From Planctomycetota bacterium (GTDB taxonomy: Bacteria; Planctomycetota; UBA1135; GCA-002686595): a stretch of DNA of 15,524 nt. Positions 7,429 through 14,140 of the stretch are shown piece by piece. Positions within the stretch are counted from its first letter, which is position 1. Every line of letters begins with the position of its first letter. The stretch lies in assembly GCA_022447405.1 (NCBI GenBank), contig JAKVCE010000014.1, positions 1-15,524 of the forward strand. The letters are read 5' to 3'. Both the position numbers and the translations under genes were made by a program. The notes beneath the pieces were generated by a model. That model was not told the origin of the DNA and made no database searches. It was given only the letters and a program-made list of their open reading frames with translations.

Positions 7429-7455
7429 ATTGTTGGGATATGCTTTTTCAACAAT
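7429..7455. promoter_or_regulatory. AT-rich inverted repeat between operon end and sulfatase-like gene
   Basis: ATTGTTG (7429-7435) and CAACAAT (7449-7455) form a perfect 7-bp inverted repeat around a 13-nt AT-rich spacer in the 91-bp gap before 7491. It is an AT island in GC-rich surroundings. It may be a regulator operator or part of the promoter of 7491-9782 (TTGTTG as a -35 and AACAAT as a weak -10 have 15-bp spacing), or a weak stem ending the sugar operon. No T-tract follows the second arm. Confidence 0.4.
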
Positions 7456-7490
7456 AGGGGAGTCCTATCCGCCGGACCCCGCCCCTCCAG

Positions 7491-9782
7491 ATGATGCCGC
7501 GCCTCCCCCAGCTCTTCGCCCTGACCCTCGCCGCCGCGCTCAGCTCTTGCTCGGATGACGGCTCTGCCGGAGCGGGGCGCATGGAGGTCCTCGCGCTGCG
7601 CGCGGACTCATCCTCTGGGGCCTCCACCGCGGTCGAGGTGGTGGAGATGTTCAAGCCCTCTGAAGAGGCGGTCCGCGAGTGGACCTTCGATCACTGCGTG
7701 CCCTCGTTCGCGCGCACTCGCAAGCACGGGGACACCATCGCGCTCACCTCTGAGCGGCGGACCTACACGGTTGGGATCCCGTGCGACATCCAGCCAGGGA
7801 CCGTCAACCAGATCGTGCTCAACCTGACCACCTCACAGGTGACTACGGTCCGCGCACGCTTTCGCTCGAAGGGGAAGATCCTCTGCCTCTCCGAGGCCAT
7901 CAGGCAGCCCGTGACCCGGGAGCCGGAGACGGTCTTCTTGGACATCTCCAAGGCGCTCTCCTTGGACCAGCCGTGTGACGAGGTCGAGATCATCTTCACG
8001 ATCACTCAGGAGAAGAAGCCCTCCTTGCTCTTTGGCGTCGACCTGATGTGGGTCCCGCCTGCTTCAGTGCTCCCGATGGCAGGCGTCACGTCCAGCACCG
8101 GCGGACCGATTGAGCTCAGCGGAGACTTCAGGTCGGGGCTCTGCTTAGGTAACGGAGTAGCCGCTCGGACAGAGGCCGAGGTCTTCAAAGACGCTGAGCT
8201 CCGCTTCAGCTTCGGGATCCCGCGGCAGGCGCTCTTCGCCGGCTCCGGTGGCAGCCTCGAGGTCAGCATCAGCGCTCAAGGCGCAGAGCCGAAGCGCGAG
8301 ACGATCCCGCTCGAGAGCCTCACGACTTGGACTGACGTGAGGATGGCGCTGGGCGAGTTCGAGGGGAAGGCGGCGGACATCGAGCTCCTCTTCAAGGGTG
8401 ACGGTCCGAGCGAGGCTCTCCTCGCGCTCGAGGCACCACGGCTCGTCTCCCCTGAGAGTGACCCGAAGCACGTCGTCCTCATCACCTCCGACACGCACAG
8501 GGGAGATCACCTGGGCCAGGCCGGGACAGGCGTGGAGATCAAGACGCCCTTCCTGGATGAGCTCGCCCAGACGGGGGTCTTCTTCGAAGACTGCATGTCC
8601 ACGACCAACATCACCGTCCCCTCGCACGTCGCGATGATGACTGGGCACTCGCCGAAGGCGGTGGGCCTGATCGACAACATGACAGCGCTCTCGCCGAGCT
8701 CGGTGACCCTCGCAGAGTACTTCAGAGAGGAGGGCTACTACACGGTCTCGGTCTTGAGCACCAAGCACCTCCGCCACGACAACAGCGGGCTCGGCCAGGG
8801 CTTCGCGCGGATCATCGCGACGGACAGGGAGAAGCAGCTCGGGCACGTCTCCACGGAGCTGATCGCCGAGGTGCTCGAGGCAGAGGGAGACCAGCCCTGC
8901 TTCATCTGGCTGCACCTCTTTGACGCGCACGCTCCCTACTCTCCGCCGGAGGAGTACAAGTACGAGTACTACCCAGAAGACAAGAACCCATACACCGAGG
9001 GCACTGGCCTCAACGATGGGACGCGCGCGGTCTGGGATCCGCGCATCCGAGACCTCGAGTTCGTGCTGGCGCAGTATCGCTCAGAGATCACTTACCTCGA
9101 TGACACCATCGAGGCGGTGTTCGGAGAGTCTGCGTTTGACGACGCGATCATCGCCTTCACCGCGGACCACGGTGAGGTCTTGGGGAAGCACGGGATCTAC
9201 TTCAAACACACCGGGCTCTACACGGACACGGTCCACATCCCCTTGATCATGCGCTGGCCCGGCTGCCCCGCTGGGATGCGCGTGAAGGCGCCGGTGCAGA
9301 ACGTGAACCTGGGTCGGACCTTGCTGGACCTGGCTGGTTTGGGGGACAAGGAGTTCCCGGGCGTCAGCTTGTTGGAGTCGTTCGATGAGGAGGGAGCGAG
9401 CGCTCCACGCTTCGCGTTAGGCGCCCACGGGCACTGCGCGGCGGTGGAGAAGGACGGCTGGCTGTGCGTCCTCACGCTGCAGTCCAAGGGCGTCCCGAAC
9501 GCGAGGAAGCACAAGGTCGAGCTCTTCAACATCAAGGAGGACCCCGGCTGCTTGGTGGACCTCGTTGATGAGGAGTTCGAGAGAGCCAAGCTGCTCCGGC
9601 GGGGCCTCATCGAGTGGCTCAGCTCAGACCGTTTGGAGGGGATGGCGGTGAGCCGCACCCAGCACTCGGCCGAGCTGATGGAGGCGATCGCGGCCTTGGG
9701 CTACGCGACGGAGTCAGGCAGCACCGACGGTCCTTACTACGAAGAGGACCCCAAAGACGAGTGGTGCGAGCGCTTCCAGTAG
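7491..9782 (+). CDS. Sulfatase-superfamily lipoprotein with Thr at the formylglycine position
   Basis: 763-residue predicted lipoprotein: hydrophobic signal LFALTLAAALSSC with lipobox LSSC and lipidated Cys20. Residues about 40-315 form one or two beta-rich domains with no recognised family. The sulfatase/alkaline-phosphatase fold runs from about 326 to 700: metal-ligand strand ITSDTHRGDHLG (Asp334, Asp339), active-site segment TNITVPSHVAMMTG (373-384), FIWLHLFDAHAPYSPP (471-486), TADHGEVLGKHG (Asp559, His560) and His573 (FKHTGLY), then VELFNIKEDPG (676-686). In true sulfatases the segment is C/S-x-P-x-R; here it is T-V-P-S-H, so Thr375 would be the nucleophile and no formylglycine can form. 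That TxPSH form is known among sulfatase-like proteins and suggests phosphodiester or phosphotransfer chemistry as an alternative to sulfate ester hydrolysis. It faces the periplasm or cell exterior. ATGATG at 7491/7494 leaves the start ambiguous by one codon; no clear Shine-Dalgarno. Same strand as, and 91 bp after, the sugar operon. Confidence 0.85.
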   Translation: MMPRLPQLFALTLAAALSSCSDDGSAGAGRMEVLALRADSSSGASTAVEVVEMFKPSEEAVREWTFDHCVPSFARTRKHGDTIALTSERRTYTVGIPCDIQPGTVNQIVLNLTTSQVTTVRARFRSKGKILCLSEAIRQPVTREPETVFLDISKALSLDQPCDEVEIIFTITQEKKPSLLFGVDLMWVPPASVLPMAGVTSSTGGPIELSGDFRSGLCLGNGVAARTEAEVFKDAELRFSFGIPRQALFAGSGGSLEVSISAQGAEPKRETIPLESLTTWTDVRMALGEFEGKAADIELLFKGDGPSEALLALEAPRLVSPESDPKHVVLITSDTHRGDHLGQAGTGVEIKTPFLDELAQTGVFFEDCMSTTNITVPSHVAMMTGHSPKAVGLIDNMTALSPSSVTLAEYFREEGYYTVSVLSTKHLRHDNSGLGQGFARIIATDREKQLGHVSTELIAEVLEAEGDQPCFIWLHLFDAHAPYSPPEEYKYEYYPEDKNPYTEGTGLNDGTRAVWDPRIRDLEFVLAQYRSEITYLDDTIEAVFGESAFDDAIIAFTADHGEVLGKHGIYFKHTGLYTDTVHIPLIMRWPGCPAGMRVKAPVQNVNLGRTLLDLAGLGDKEFPGVSLLESFDEEGASAPRFALGAHGHCAAVEKDGWLCVLTLQSKGVPNARKHKVELFNIKEDPGCLVDLVDEEFERAKLLRRGLIEWLSSDRLEGMAVSRTQHSAELMEAIAALGYATESGSTDGPYYEEDPKDEWCERFQ

Positions 9783-9801
9783 GCCCGCACCGAACGGAGG
9801 T

Positions 9802-10380
9802 TCAGGCTCCAGCGCCCTTACCCTCGATGCCGAGCTCCTGCGCGTGGGGCTTCAGCGCGTCGATCAACATCTGAATGTGATCCCCGAGGTCTACGCCCAG
9901 CATCCGCGCGCCCTCGCTCACCTCGTGCCGCTCGACCCCCGCGGCGAACTTCTTGTCCTTGAGCTTCTTCTTCACGCTCTTCGGCTTGATCGAGGCGACC
10001 CCGTCAGGCCTCAGGTAGCAGCAGGCCATGATGAAGCCTGTGAGCTCGTCGCACGCTAAGAGCGCCTTGTCCATCGCTGACTCATAAGGGACGCCCCACT
10101 GCGTGTAGTGCGCAGAGATCGCGTGGGCGAGCTCCTCCTCTCCGCGCTCGCGCAGCCAGGCGACGATCTTGTTCGGGTGCTCCTCTGGCCACTTCTCGTA
10201 GTCGGCGTCGTGCAGCATGCCTGCGATCCCCCAAGCCTCGACGGCCTCTTCGCCGGGACCGTAGACGAGGGCGGCGCTCTGCATCGTGACCTCGACCGCG
10301 CGCGCGTGGCGACGCAGGCTGTCGGTATCTGTCCAGGCGGTCAGCTGTTCCCAGGCCTCTTCACGCGTGATGGAGCTCAT
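9802..10380 (-). CDS. HD-domain (HDIG-type) phosphohydrolase
   Basis: 192-residue cytoplasmic protein of a conserved bacterial HD-domain family. The metal set is complete: His25 (LRRHARAVE), His57-Asp58 (GMLHDADYE) and Asp111 (CDELTGFI), with His91 (SAHYTQWG) as a further conserved His. The C-terminal stretch KPKSVKKKLKDKKFAAGV (about 132-149) and GVDLGDHIQ are hallmarks of this family. HD proteins hydrolyse phosphate esters, often of nucleotides; the substrate of this subfamily is not known to me. The gene is convergent with the sulfatase-like gene (19 bp between the stops, no terminator seen) and lies 36 bp after the small lipoprotein ORF on the same strand, so it may be read from that unit as well as from its own promoter. 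No Shine-Dalgarno precedes the ATG; a possible -10 (TATCCT, complement of 10388-10393) ends 7 nt before it, suggesting a leaderless transcript. Confidence 0.9.
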   Translation of the reverse strand: MSSITREEAWEQLTAWTDTDSLRRHARAVEVTMQSAALVYGPGEEAVEAWGIAGMLHDADYEKWPEEHPNKIVAWLRERGEEELAHAISAHYTQWGVPYESAMDKALLACDELTGFIMACCYLRPDGVASIKPKSVKKKLKDKKFAAGVERHEVSEGARMLGVDLGDHIQMLIDALKPHAQELGIEGKGAGA

Positions 10381-10391
10381 GCGTGAGAGGA

Positions 10392-10405
10392 TACGAGATC
10401 TCGTA
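10392..10405. promoter_or_regulatory. Perfect 14-bp palindrome upstream of the HD gene
   Basis: TACGAGATCTCGTA is its own reverse complement and sits 12-25 bp upstream of the HD-gene ATG, inside the 36-bp gap after the small lipoprotein ORF. A loop-free palindrome fits a dimeric regulator site better than an RNA hairpin. Its right part continues to ATCTCGTACG, the 10-mer also found at 3592-3601. It overlaps the candidate -10 of the HD gene, so a bound protein would block initiation. Confidence 0.4.
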
Positions 10406-10416
10406 CGGAGCGGTCG

Positions 10417-10581
10417 TCAGCGTCGCACCCAGACGCCACCGCTAAATCGAAGGGTGGCGTGGGGGCCGTAATGTTTGACGGGTTTGACGACCACCTTCGA
10501 GCGGTGGTGGTGGGCGTGGGGCGCGACGCAGCTCACGCAGAGGAGGAGCGGGAGAGAGAGGAGGAGAGCGTGCTTCATCAT
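10417..10581 (-). CDS. Small His-rich putative lipoprotein, 54 residues
   Basis: Short ORF reading MMKHALLLSLPLLLCVSC, then a mature part with APHAHHHRSK, VVVKPVKHYGPHATL and RFSGGVWVRR. The N-terminus is a good signal sequence with a Cys (residue 18) right after the hydrophobic core, so a lipoprotein is likely, although the residue at -3 is Cys where Leu is usual. The mature 36 residues have six His and many Lys/Arg and no acidic residue, suggesting metal, nucleic acid or anionic polymer binding. The ATG at 10581 overlaps the stop of the preceding gene as ATGA (10578-10581), a classic coupling arrangement that argues for a real gene; a second ATG at 10578 is in frame. No homologue recognised. 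It may be a partner of the caspase-like protein encoded just upstream. No strong Shine-Dalgarno, as expected for coupled translation. Confidence 0.6.
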   Translation of the reverse strand: MMKHALLLSLPLLLCVSCVAPHAHHHRSKVVVKPVKHYGPHATLRFSGGVWVRR

Positions 10582-11645
10582 TCTGATTCGTCTGGTCGTT
10601 GACGCGCCCTGCCGGGGCGTCCCGAACCTGGGCGCTGTCGTCTCCCAACCCGCTCAGCATCGACGGGTTCCGTCGCGCTCGATTTTCCGTCGGCGCTGAG
10701 CGAACGGAGGCCCAGGGCCTGGAAGCGGGCGCCCGGGATGCGGTCCTCGCGGGTGAAGGGCGCGAGGATGTGAGTCTGAGCCACGGCCTCGGTGGGGGAC
10801 ATGCGATGAATGAGGAGCATCGAGAGGTAGACGAAGTCAGCCAGCGCGCTCGCGTCCCACGCGACCGCGGTCGTGTAGCCCGTGATGGGCAGCTTCTGAT
10901 CGGGGCCGAGCAGGCGCTGGATCGTCGCCGGGACGTCGCTCTTCATCATGCTGCAACCAGAGAGGTGCAGCACCTCGAGGTTGTGGCTCCCGCGCACACA
11001 GTCCGCGAGCGCCTCTGCCTTGATCACCTCCTCTCCGACGGTCACCCCCTCCGGGATCCCGTGTGAGGAGATCAGCAAGGTCACCGGCTCGGCGAGGAAC
11101 TTGACCTCTCGAGACCACCTGCGGAGGTCCTTCTCGTCGTGGAAGGTGCGGTAGCGGACGCGGACGTGGCTCGCGCTCGCCATCGTGAAGTAGCTGCGGA
11201 GCATGTCGCCGAAGGCGTACTCCTCCTCAGCGATGCTCGTCTCCCAGTGGGCCTCAAGGATCACCAACCAGACGACGCCCCTCTCTGGAGTGATGCGAGT
11301 CCCTCGCCATCGGCTCCAGCGCTCGCTGCCCTCCTCGCGCCACCTGCCCGCGAAGGTCTCGCCGTCTTCAGCCAGCTCAAACCACCCCTCGCCCTTCTTC
11401 TCTCCCACGCTGTATTCAAAGGTTAGGCGATCTCCTTCGACGGTCCCTTGGACTTTTGAGACCGCCGTGTACGAGTACTCCCCGCTCACGTTTGCGCCCT
11501 CTAAGTTGAGCCGCATCCTCCCGTAGGAGGTCTCCCAGAGGCCCTCGAAGGTCGGAGCCGGTTCGGAGGCTTCGGTCTCCTGGGCGTTACCAGACGAGGT
11601 GAAGACGAGCGTCGCGAGAGCGATCGTAAAGAGGAGCTGTTTCAT
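10578..11645 (-). CDS. Exported protein with N-terminal beta domain and predicted caspase/CHAT-like peptidase domain
   Basis: 355 residues. Residues 1-21 are a Sec signal peptide (MKQLLFTIALATLVFTSSGNA). Residues 33-117 form a beta-rich domain of repeated G.(W/Y/F) strands (GLWETSYGRMRLNLEG, VSGEYSYT, GTVEGDRLTFEY, FAGRWREEG), a pattern common in bacterial exported proteins. Residues 123-315 look like a caspase-hemoglobinase fold: hydrophobic strand VVWLVILEAHW, then LLISSHGIPEG with His195-Gly196, then LEVLHLSGCSMM with Cys231, 36 residues later, as expected for the His-Cys dyad of CHAT and caspase-like peptidases; ITGYTTAVAWDASALADF follows. Residues 318-355 are an Arg/Gly/Pro-rich, probably disordered tail. 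Assignment rests on motif pattern only. An alternative is a non-peptidase alpha/beta protein. The ATG at 11645 gives the signal peptide and has AGGTG six bases upstream. The stop overlaps the start of the small lipoprotein ORF (ATGA). The gene lies 167 bp after the cytochrome-LRR gene. Confidence 0.8.
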   Translation of the reverse strand: MKQLLFTIALATLVFTSSGNAQETEASEPAPTFEGLWETSYGRMRLNLEGANVSGEYSYTAVSKVQGTVEGDRLTFEYSVGEKKGEGWFELAEDGETFAGRWREEGSERWSRWRGTRITPERGVVWLVILEAHWETSIAEEEYAFGDMLRSYFTMASASHVRVRYRTFHDEKDLRRWSREVKFLAEPVTLLISSHGIPEGVTVGEEVIKAEALADCVRGSHNLEVLHLSGCSMMKSDVPATIQRLLGPDQKLPITGYTTAVAWDASALADFVYLSMLLIHRMSPTEAVAQTHILAPFTREDRIPGARFQALGLRSLSADGKSSATEPVDAERVGRRQRPGSGRPGRARQRPDESE

Positions 11646-11812
11646 AGGGGCACCTGGAGGATTGAGTGTCAGCCCCAGAGTTTAGGCCCTGAAGGCGTCC
11701 CCGGTTGTGGAGTTCAGCTGACGGCTGGACAATCGGTTCTCTTGGCCACAGGAAGCTGGCGCCCTCCATGCCAGGGGGCTACCTCCGATGGTCCAGCGAC
11801 TCCTCCTCTCAG

Positions 11813-12829
11813 TCAGCGCCGCCGCCGGCCTGCGCCCTCTTCGTCCGGGCCGCCGCGCTCTGGCGCCGGGAGGTCGGGCTGGTGGACGACGCGCAGATCA
11901 GGCCTGAGTCCGCGGAGCCGCTCCACCCCCGCGGTGGTGAGCTGGGTCTGCCACAGGTAGACGGTCTCTAGCTTCTTCAACCCCGCGATCTTCAAGGCCG
12001 AGGCGTCGGTGATCTTCGTGCTGAAGAGGTTCAGCGAGCGCAGGTGCTCCAAGCTGGCGAGGTGAGCGAGGCCCGCGTCGGTGATGTTGGTCTGTCGGAG
12101 GTCGAGCTTCACCAGGCGCGGCATGTTCGTGATCACCGCGAGGGCCTCGTCTGTGATGCGGGTGCGGCCTAGGTTGAGCGACGCCACGTTCTCGGCGCAG
12201 CCCAAGAGCTTCTGGACGTCAGCGGTCCCCGTGCGGCCCTGGTTTGAGGGGAAGCTGACAGAGAGCAGCGGGCTCCCCGGGAAGACGGGCTGGAGCTTGC
12301 CGCGCTCGCCTGCGGCGAGCTTCAGCTGCTCTGCTGAGTGAGGGCTCAGCCCCTCTCCGAGCTCCATGTACAGCTGGACGATGCGCGGGAGCTTGCCCGA
12401 GGGCTTCGGCGTCAGCTTGGGCGTGTCTGGGGAGGTCTCTCCTGGTGCGGGCGCGCCGACCCAGCCTCCGAAGTCCGCCCCCTCAGCGATCCAGGTGCGG
12501 ATGGTCTCGACCTCGGACTTTGTGAGGCCGTCGCTGTTGGGCGGCATCAGGTCGGGGTCGTCCTTGTCGAGGGAGATCAACTCGTAGAGCGTGCTGAGGT
12601 TGGGGTCGCCAGGGACGATGACCGGGCCCGAGCGGGTCCCCTCCATGATCCAGTGCTTGCCGTCGAGACGCAGGCCGCCCTTCGGGCGCTTCCCTGAGTT
12701 GGTGGCGGGGTCTTGGTGGCACTCGATGCAGCGACCCTTGAGGATCGGGAGGACCTCCTTCTGGAAGTCCACAGCCGGGGTCTCTGCGCCGGTGGCGAGA
12801 GAGAGCAGGAGCTGGGGGAGGAGCATCAT
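11813..12829 (-). CDS. Planctomycete c-type cytochrome domain fused to leucine-rich repeats
   Basis: 338 residues, exported. A short signal peptide (MMLLPQLLLSLATGAE) precedes a planctomycete cytochrome c domain: heme-binding CIECH at residues 34-38 (Cys34, Cys37, His38), PKGGLRLDG (49-57), VPGDPNLSTLYELI (72-85), the LMPPNSDGLT segment with Met95 as likely distal ligand, and IRTWIAEGADF (109-119). After a Pro-rich linker (126-145), residues about 205-325 hold about four leucine-rich repeats of the form L..L.L..T.ITD.GL..L, including LVKLDLRQTNITDAGLAHLA and LRSLNLFSTKITDASALKIA. The tail is charged (ending GAGRRRR). The ATG at 12829 overlaps the stop of the DUF1501 gene (ATGA, 12826-12829), so it is coupled to it. 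The heme suggests electron transfer or sensing outside the cytoplasm, and the repeats suggest protein binding. Last gene of its cassette. Confidence 0.88.
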   Translation of the reverse strand: MMLLPQLLLSLATGAETPAVDFQKEVLPILKGRCIECHQDPATNSGKRPKGGLRLDGKHWIMEGTRSGPVIVPGDPNLSTLYELISLDKDDPDLMPPNSDGLTKSEVETIRTWIAEGADFGGWVGAPAPGETSPDTPKLTPKPSGKLPRIVQLYMELGEGLSPHSAEQLKLAAGERGKLQPVFPGSPLLSVSFPSNQGRTGTADVQKLLGCAENVASLNLGRTRITDEALAVITNMPRLVKLDLRQTNITDAGLAHLASLEHLRSLNLFSTKITDASALKIAGLKKLETVYLWQTQLTTAGVERLRGLRPDLRVVHQPDLPAPERGGPDEEGAGRRRR

Positions 12830-14133
12830 GCGAACATCGCCTTCACCGGGATCCCCTTGTGCGCGACCCGGAAGGGGCGCCCTGAGGGCGAGTACATCTC
12901 GTACTCGGTGGGGAGGCCGAGCCCGTACGCGATCGTCGCGTTGAAGTCCTCGACCGTCACGATGTCCTCGGTGACCTCGTGCCCCTCGGCGTCGGTCTTG
13001 CCGTACTTGACCCCGCCCTGGATTCCGCCGCCGGCGAGGAGGCAGGAGAAGGCCTTGGGATAGTGATCTCTCCCGTCGCGCTGGGTGTTGATCCGCGGGG
13101 TCCGGCCGAACTCGGTCGCGAGGACGACCATGGTGTCCTCGAGGAGGCCGCGGGCGTCGAGGTCGGCGAGGAGCGCGGAGAGGGCGCGGTCCACCGGCGG
13201 GCAGAGCTCACCCATCTGGTCGAAGTTCTCAGCGTGCGTGTCCCAGCCGCTCTTCACGACCTCCACGAAGCGGACGTCGTGCTCGATGAGCCTGCGCGCG
13301 AGGAGGCAGCCCTTGCCAAAGGGGTCGGTGCCATAAGCCTCCTGGATGGATTCGGGCTCCTTGCTGATGTCGAAGGCGTCGAGGTCCTGTGAGTCCATCA
13401 AGGAGAGGGCCTGCTCGTACATGTCTCCGTAAGCGCGGACCTCCTTGGTGTTGTAGCGGTCACGGAAGGCGTCGTTCATCTCCCGCAGGCGCCGCATGCG
13501 CCGGTCGAAGATGCCCTCGCTCACGCCGTCTGCGCGCGCGCTGTTCTGGAGGCCGTCCTCTGCGCTGCCGATCGGGAGCGGCATGTACTTGGACTCGAGG
13601 AAGCCGCCCGAGGCGTTGTAGAGGCCGCCGTTGATGGCGACGTGCCCCGGAAGGGTCTCGTTCACAGGGCCCGCCATGTAGTTCAGCCACGCGCCGAGGC
13701 TGGGGTGACGGATCGTCCCGCGCAGCTCGTAGCTCGTGTGCATGTAGTACTGGCCCTGCGCGTGCGCCCCCTGGTTCGAGTTCATGGACTCGACGACGCA
13801 GACCTTGTCCATGTGTCGGGCCATGAGGGGGAAGTGCTCGGAGACCCTGACGTCGTCGGCGTTCGACTGGATCGCTTCGGTTGGCCCTTGGGTGGCGGCG
13901 CCGGGCTTGGGGCTGAAGGTGTCGAGCTGCGACATGCCGCCCGACATGTAGAGGTAGATCACTCGCTTCGCCGTGGCGTGGCGGAGCGGGACCGCGCCGT
14001 CCTGCGTCAACGCGCCGCTGAGCGGACTCGCGAGGGGAGAGGTCCCGACCCCGAAGAGGCCTGCGGCTAGGCCGGAGACGAAGGTGCGGCGTGAGGGCTC
14101 GTCAGCGCGTCGGAGGTGTTCTCTGATGGTCAT
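12826..14133 (-). CDS. DUF1501 family protein, Tat-exported
   Basis: 435 residues, the usual length for DUF1501 proteins, which abound in planctomycetes and lack a settled function; their fold is thought to be related to the alkaline phosphatase/sulfatase group. A twin-arginine signal is present (SRRTFVSGLAAGLFG, Arg15-Arg16), implying export after folding, possibly with a cofactor. Family motifs: LYMSGGMSQLDTFSPKP (61-77), NSNQGAHAQGQYYMHT (118-133), VVKSGWDTHAENFDQMGE, ATEFGRTPRIN (339-349), GRDHYP (354-359) and LLAGGGIQGG. The Asp/His-rich motifs (DTF, DTH, EFGR, DHYP) could bind metal. The start has AGGTG at 14138-14142, spaced 4 nt from the ATG and overlapping the stop of the DUF1553 gene. 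Seven bp separate it from that gene and the stop overlaps the next start, so the three genes form one operon. Confidence 0.92.
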   Translation of the reverse strand: MTIREHLRRADEPSRRTFVSGLAAGLFGVGTSPLASPLSGALTQDGAVPLRHATAKRVIYLYMSGGMSQLDTFSPKPGAATQGPTEAIQSNADDVRVSEHFPLMARHMDKVCVVESMNSNQGAHAQGQYYMHTSYELRGTIRHPSLGAWLNYMAGPVNETLPGHVAINGGLYNASGGFLESKYMPLPIGSAEDGLQNSARADGVSEGIFDRRMRRLREMNDAFRDRYNTKEVRAYGDMYEQALSLMDSQDLDAFDISKEPESIQEAYGTDPFGKGCLLARRLIEHDVRFVEVVKSGWDTHAENFDQMGELCPPVDRALSALLADLDARGLLEDTMVVLATEFGRTPRINTQRDGRDHYPKAFSCLLAGGGIQGGVKYGKTDAEGHEVTEDIVTVEDFNATIAYGLGLPTEYEMYSPSGRPFRVAHKGIPVKAMFA

Positions 14134-14140
14134 CTGACAC

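Noticed and set aside
8145..8930. A 261-codon minus-strand frame inside the sulfatase-like gene
   Set aside because: Antisense shadow of a gene with clear superfamily motifs; biased composition and no recognisable domain.
9783..9801. Shared terminator between the convergent sulfatase-like and HD genes
   Set aside because: The gap is 19 bp, with only a 4-bp GGAG/CTCC stem nearby and no T-run; not convincing.
11587..11769. A 60-codon minus-strand frame beginning in the gap before the caspase-like gene
   Set aside because: It overlaps the signal-peptide region of the better-supported gene in another frame, lacks a ribosome site at useful distance, and has no family resemblance.
11646..11812. 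Terminator or regulatory RNA in the 167-bp gap after the cytochrome-LRR gene
   Set aside because: Only short stems such as CCCT/AGGG are possible and no T-tract is present; nothing specific could be supported.
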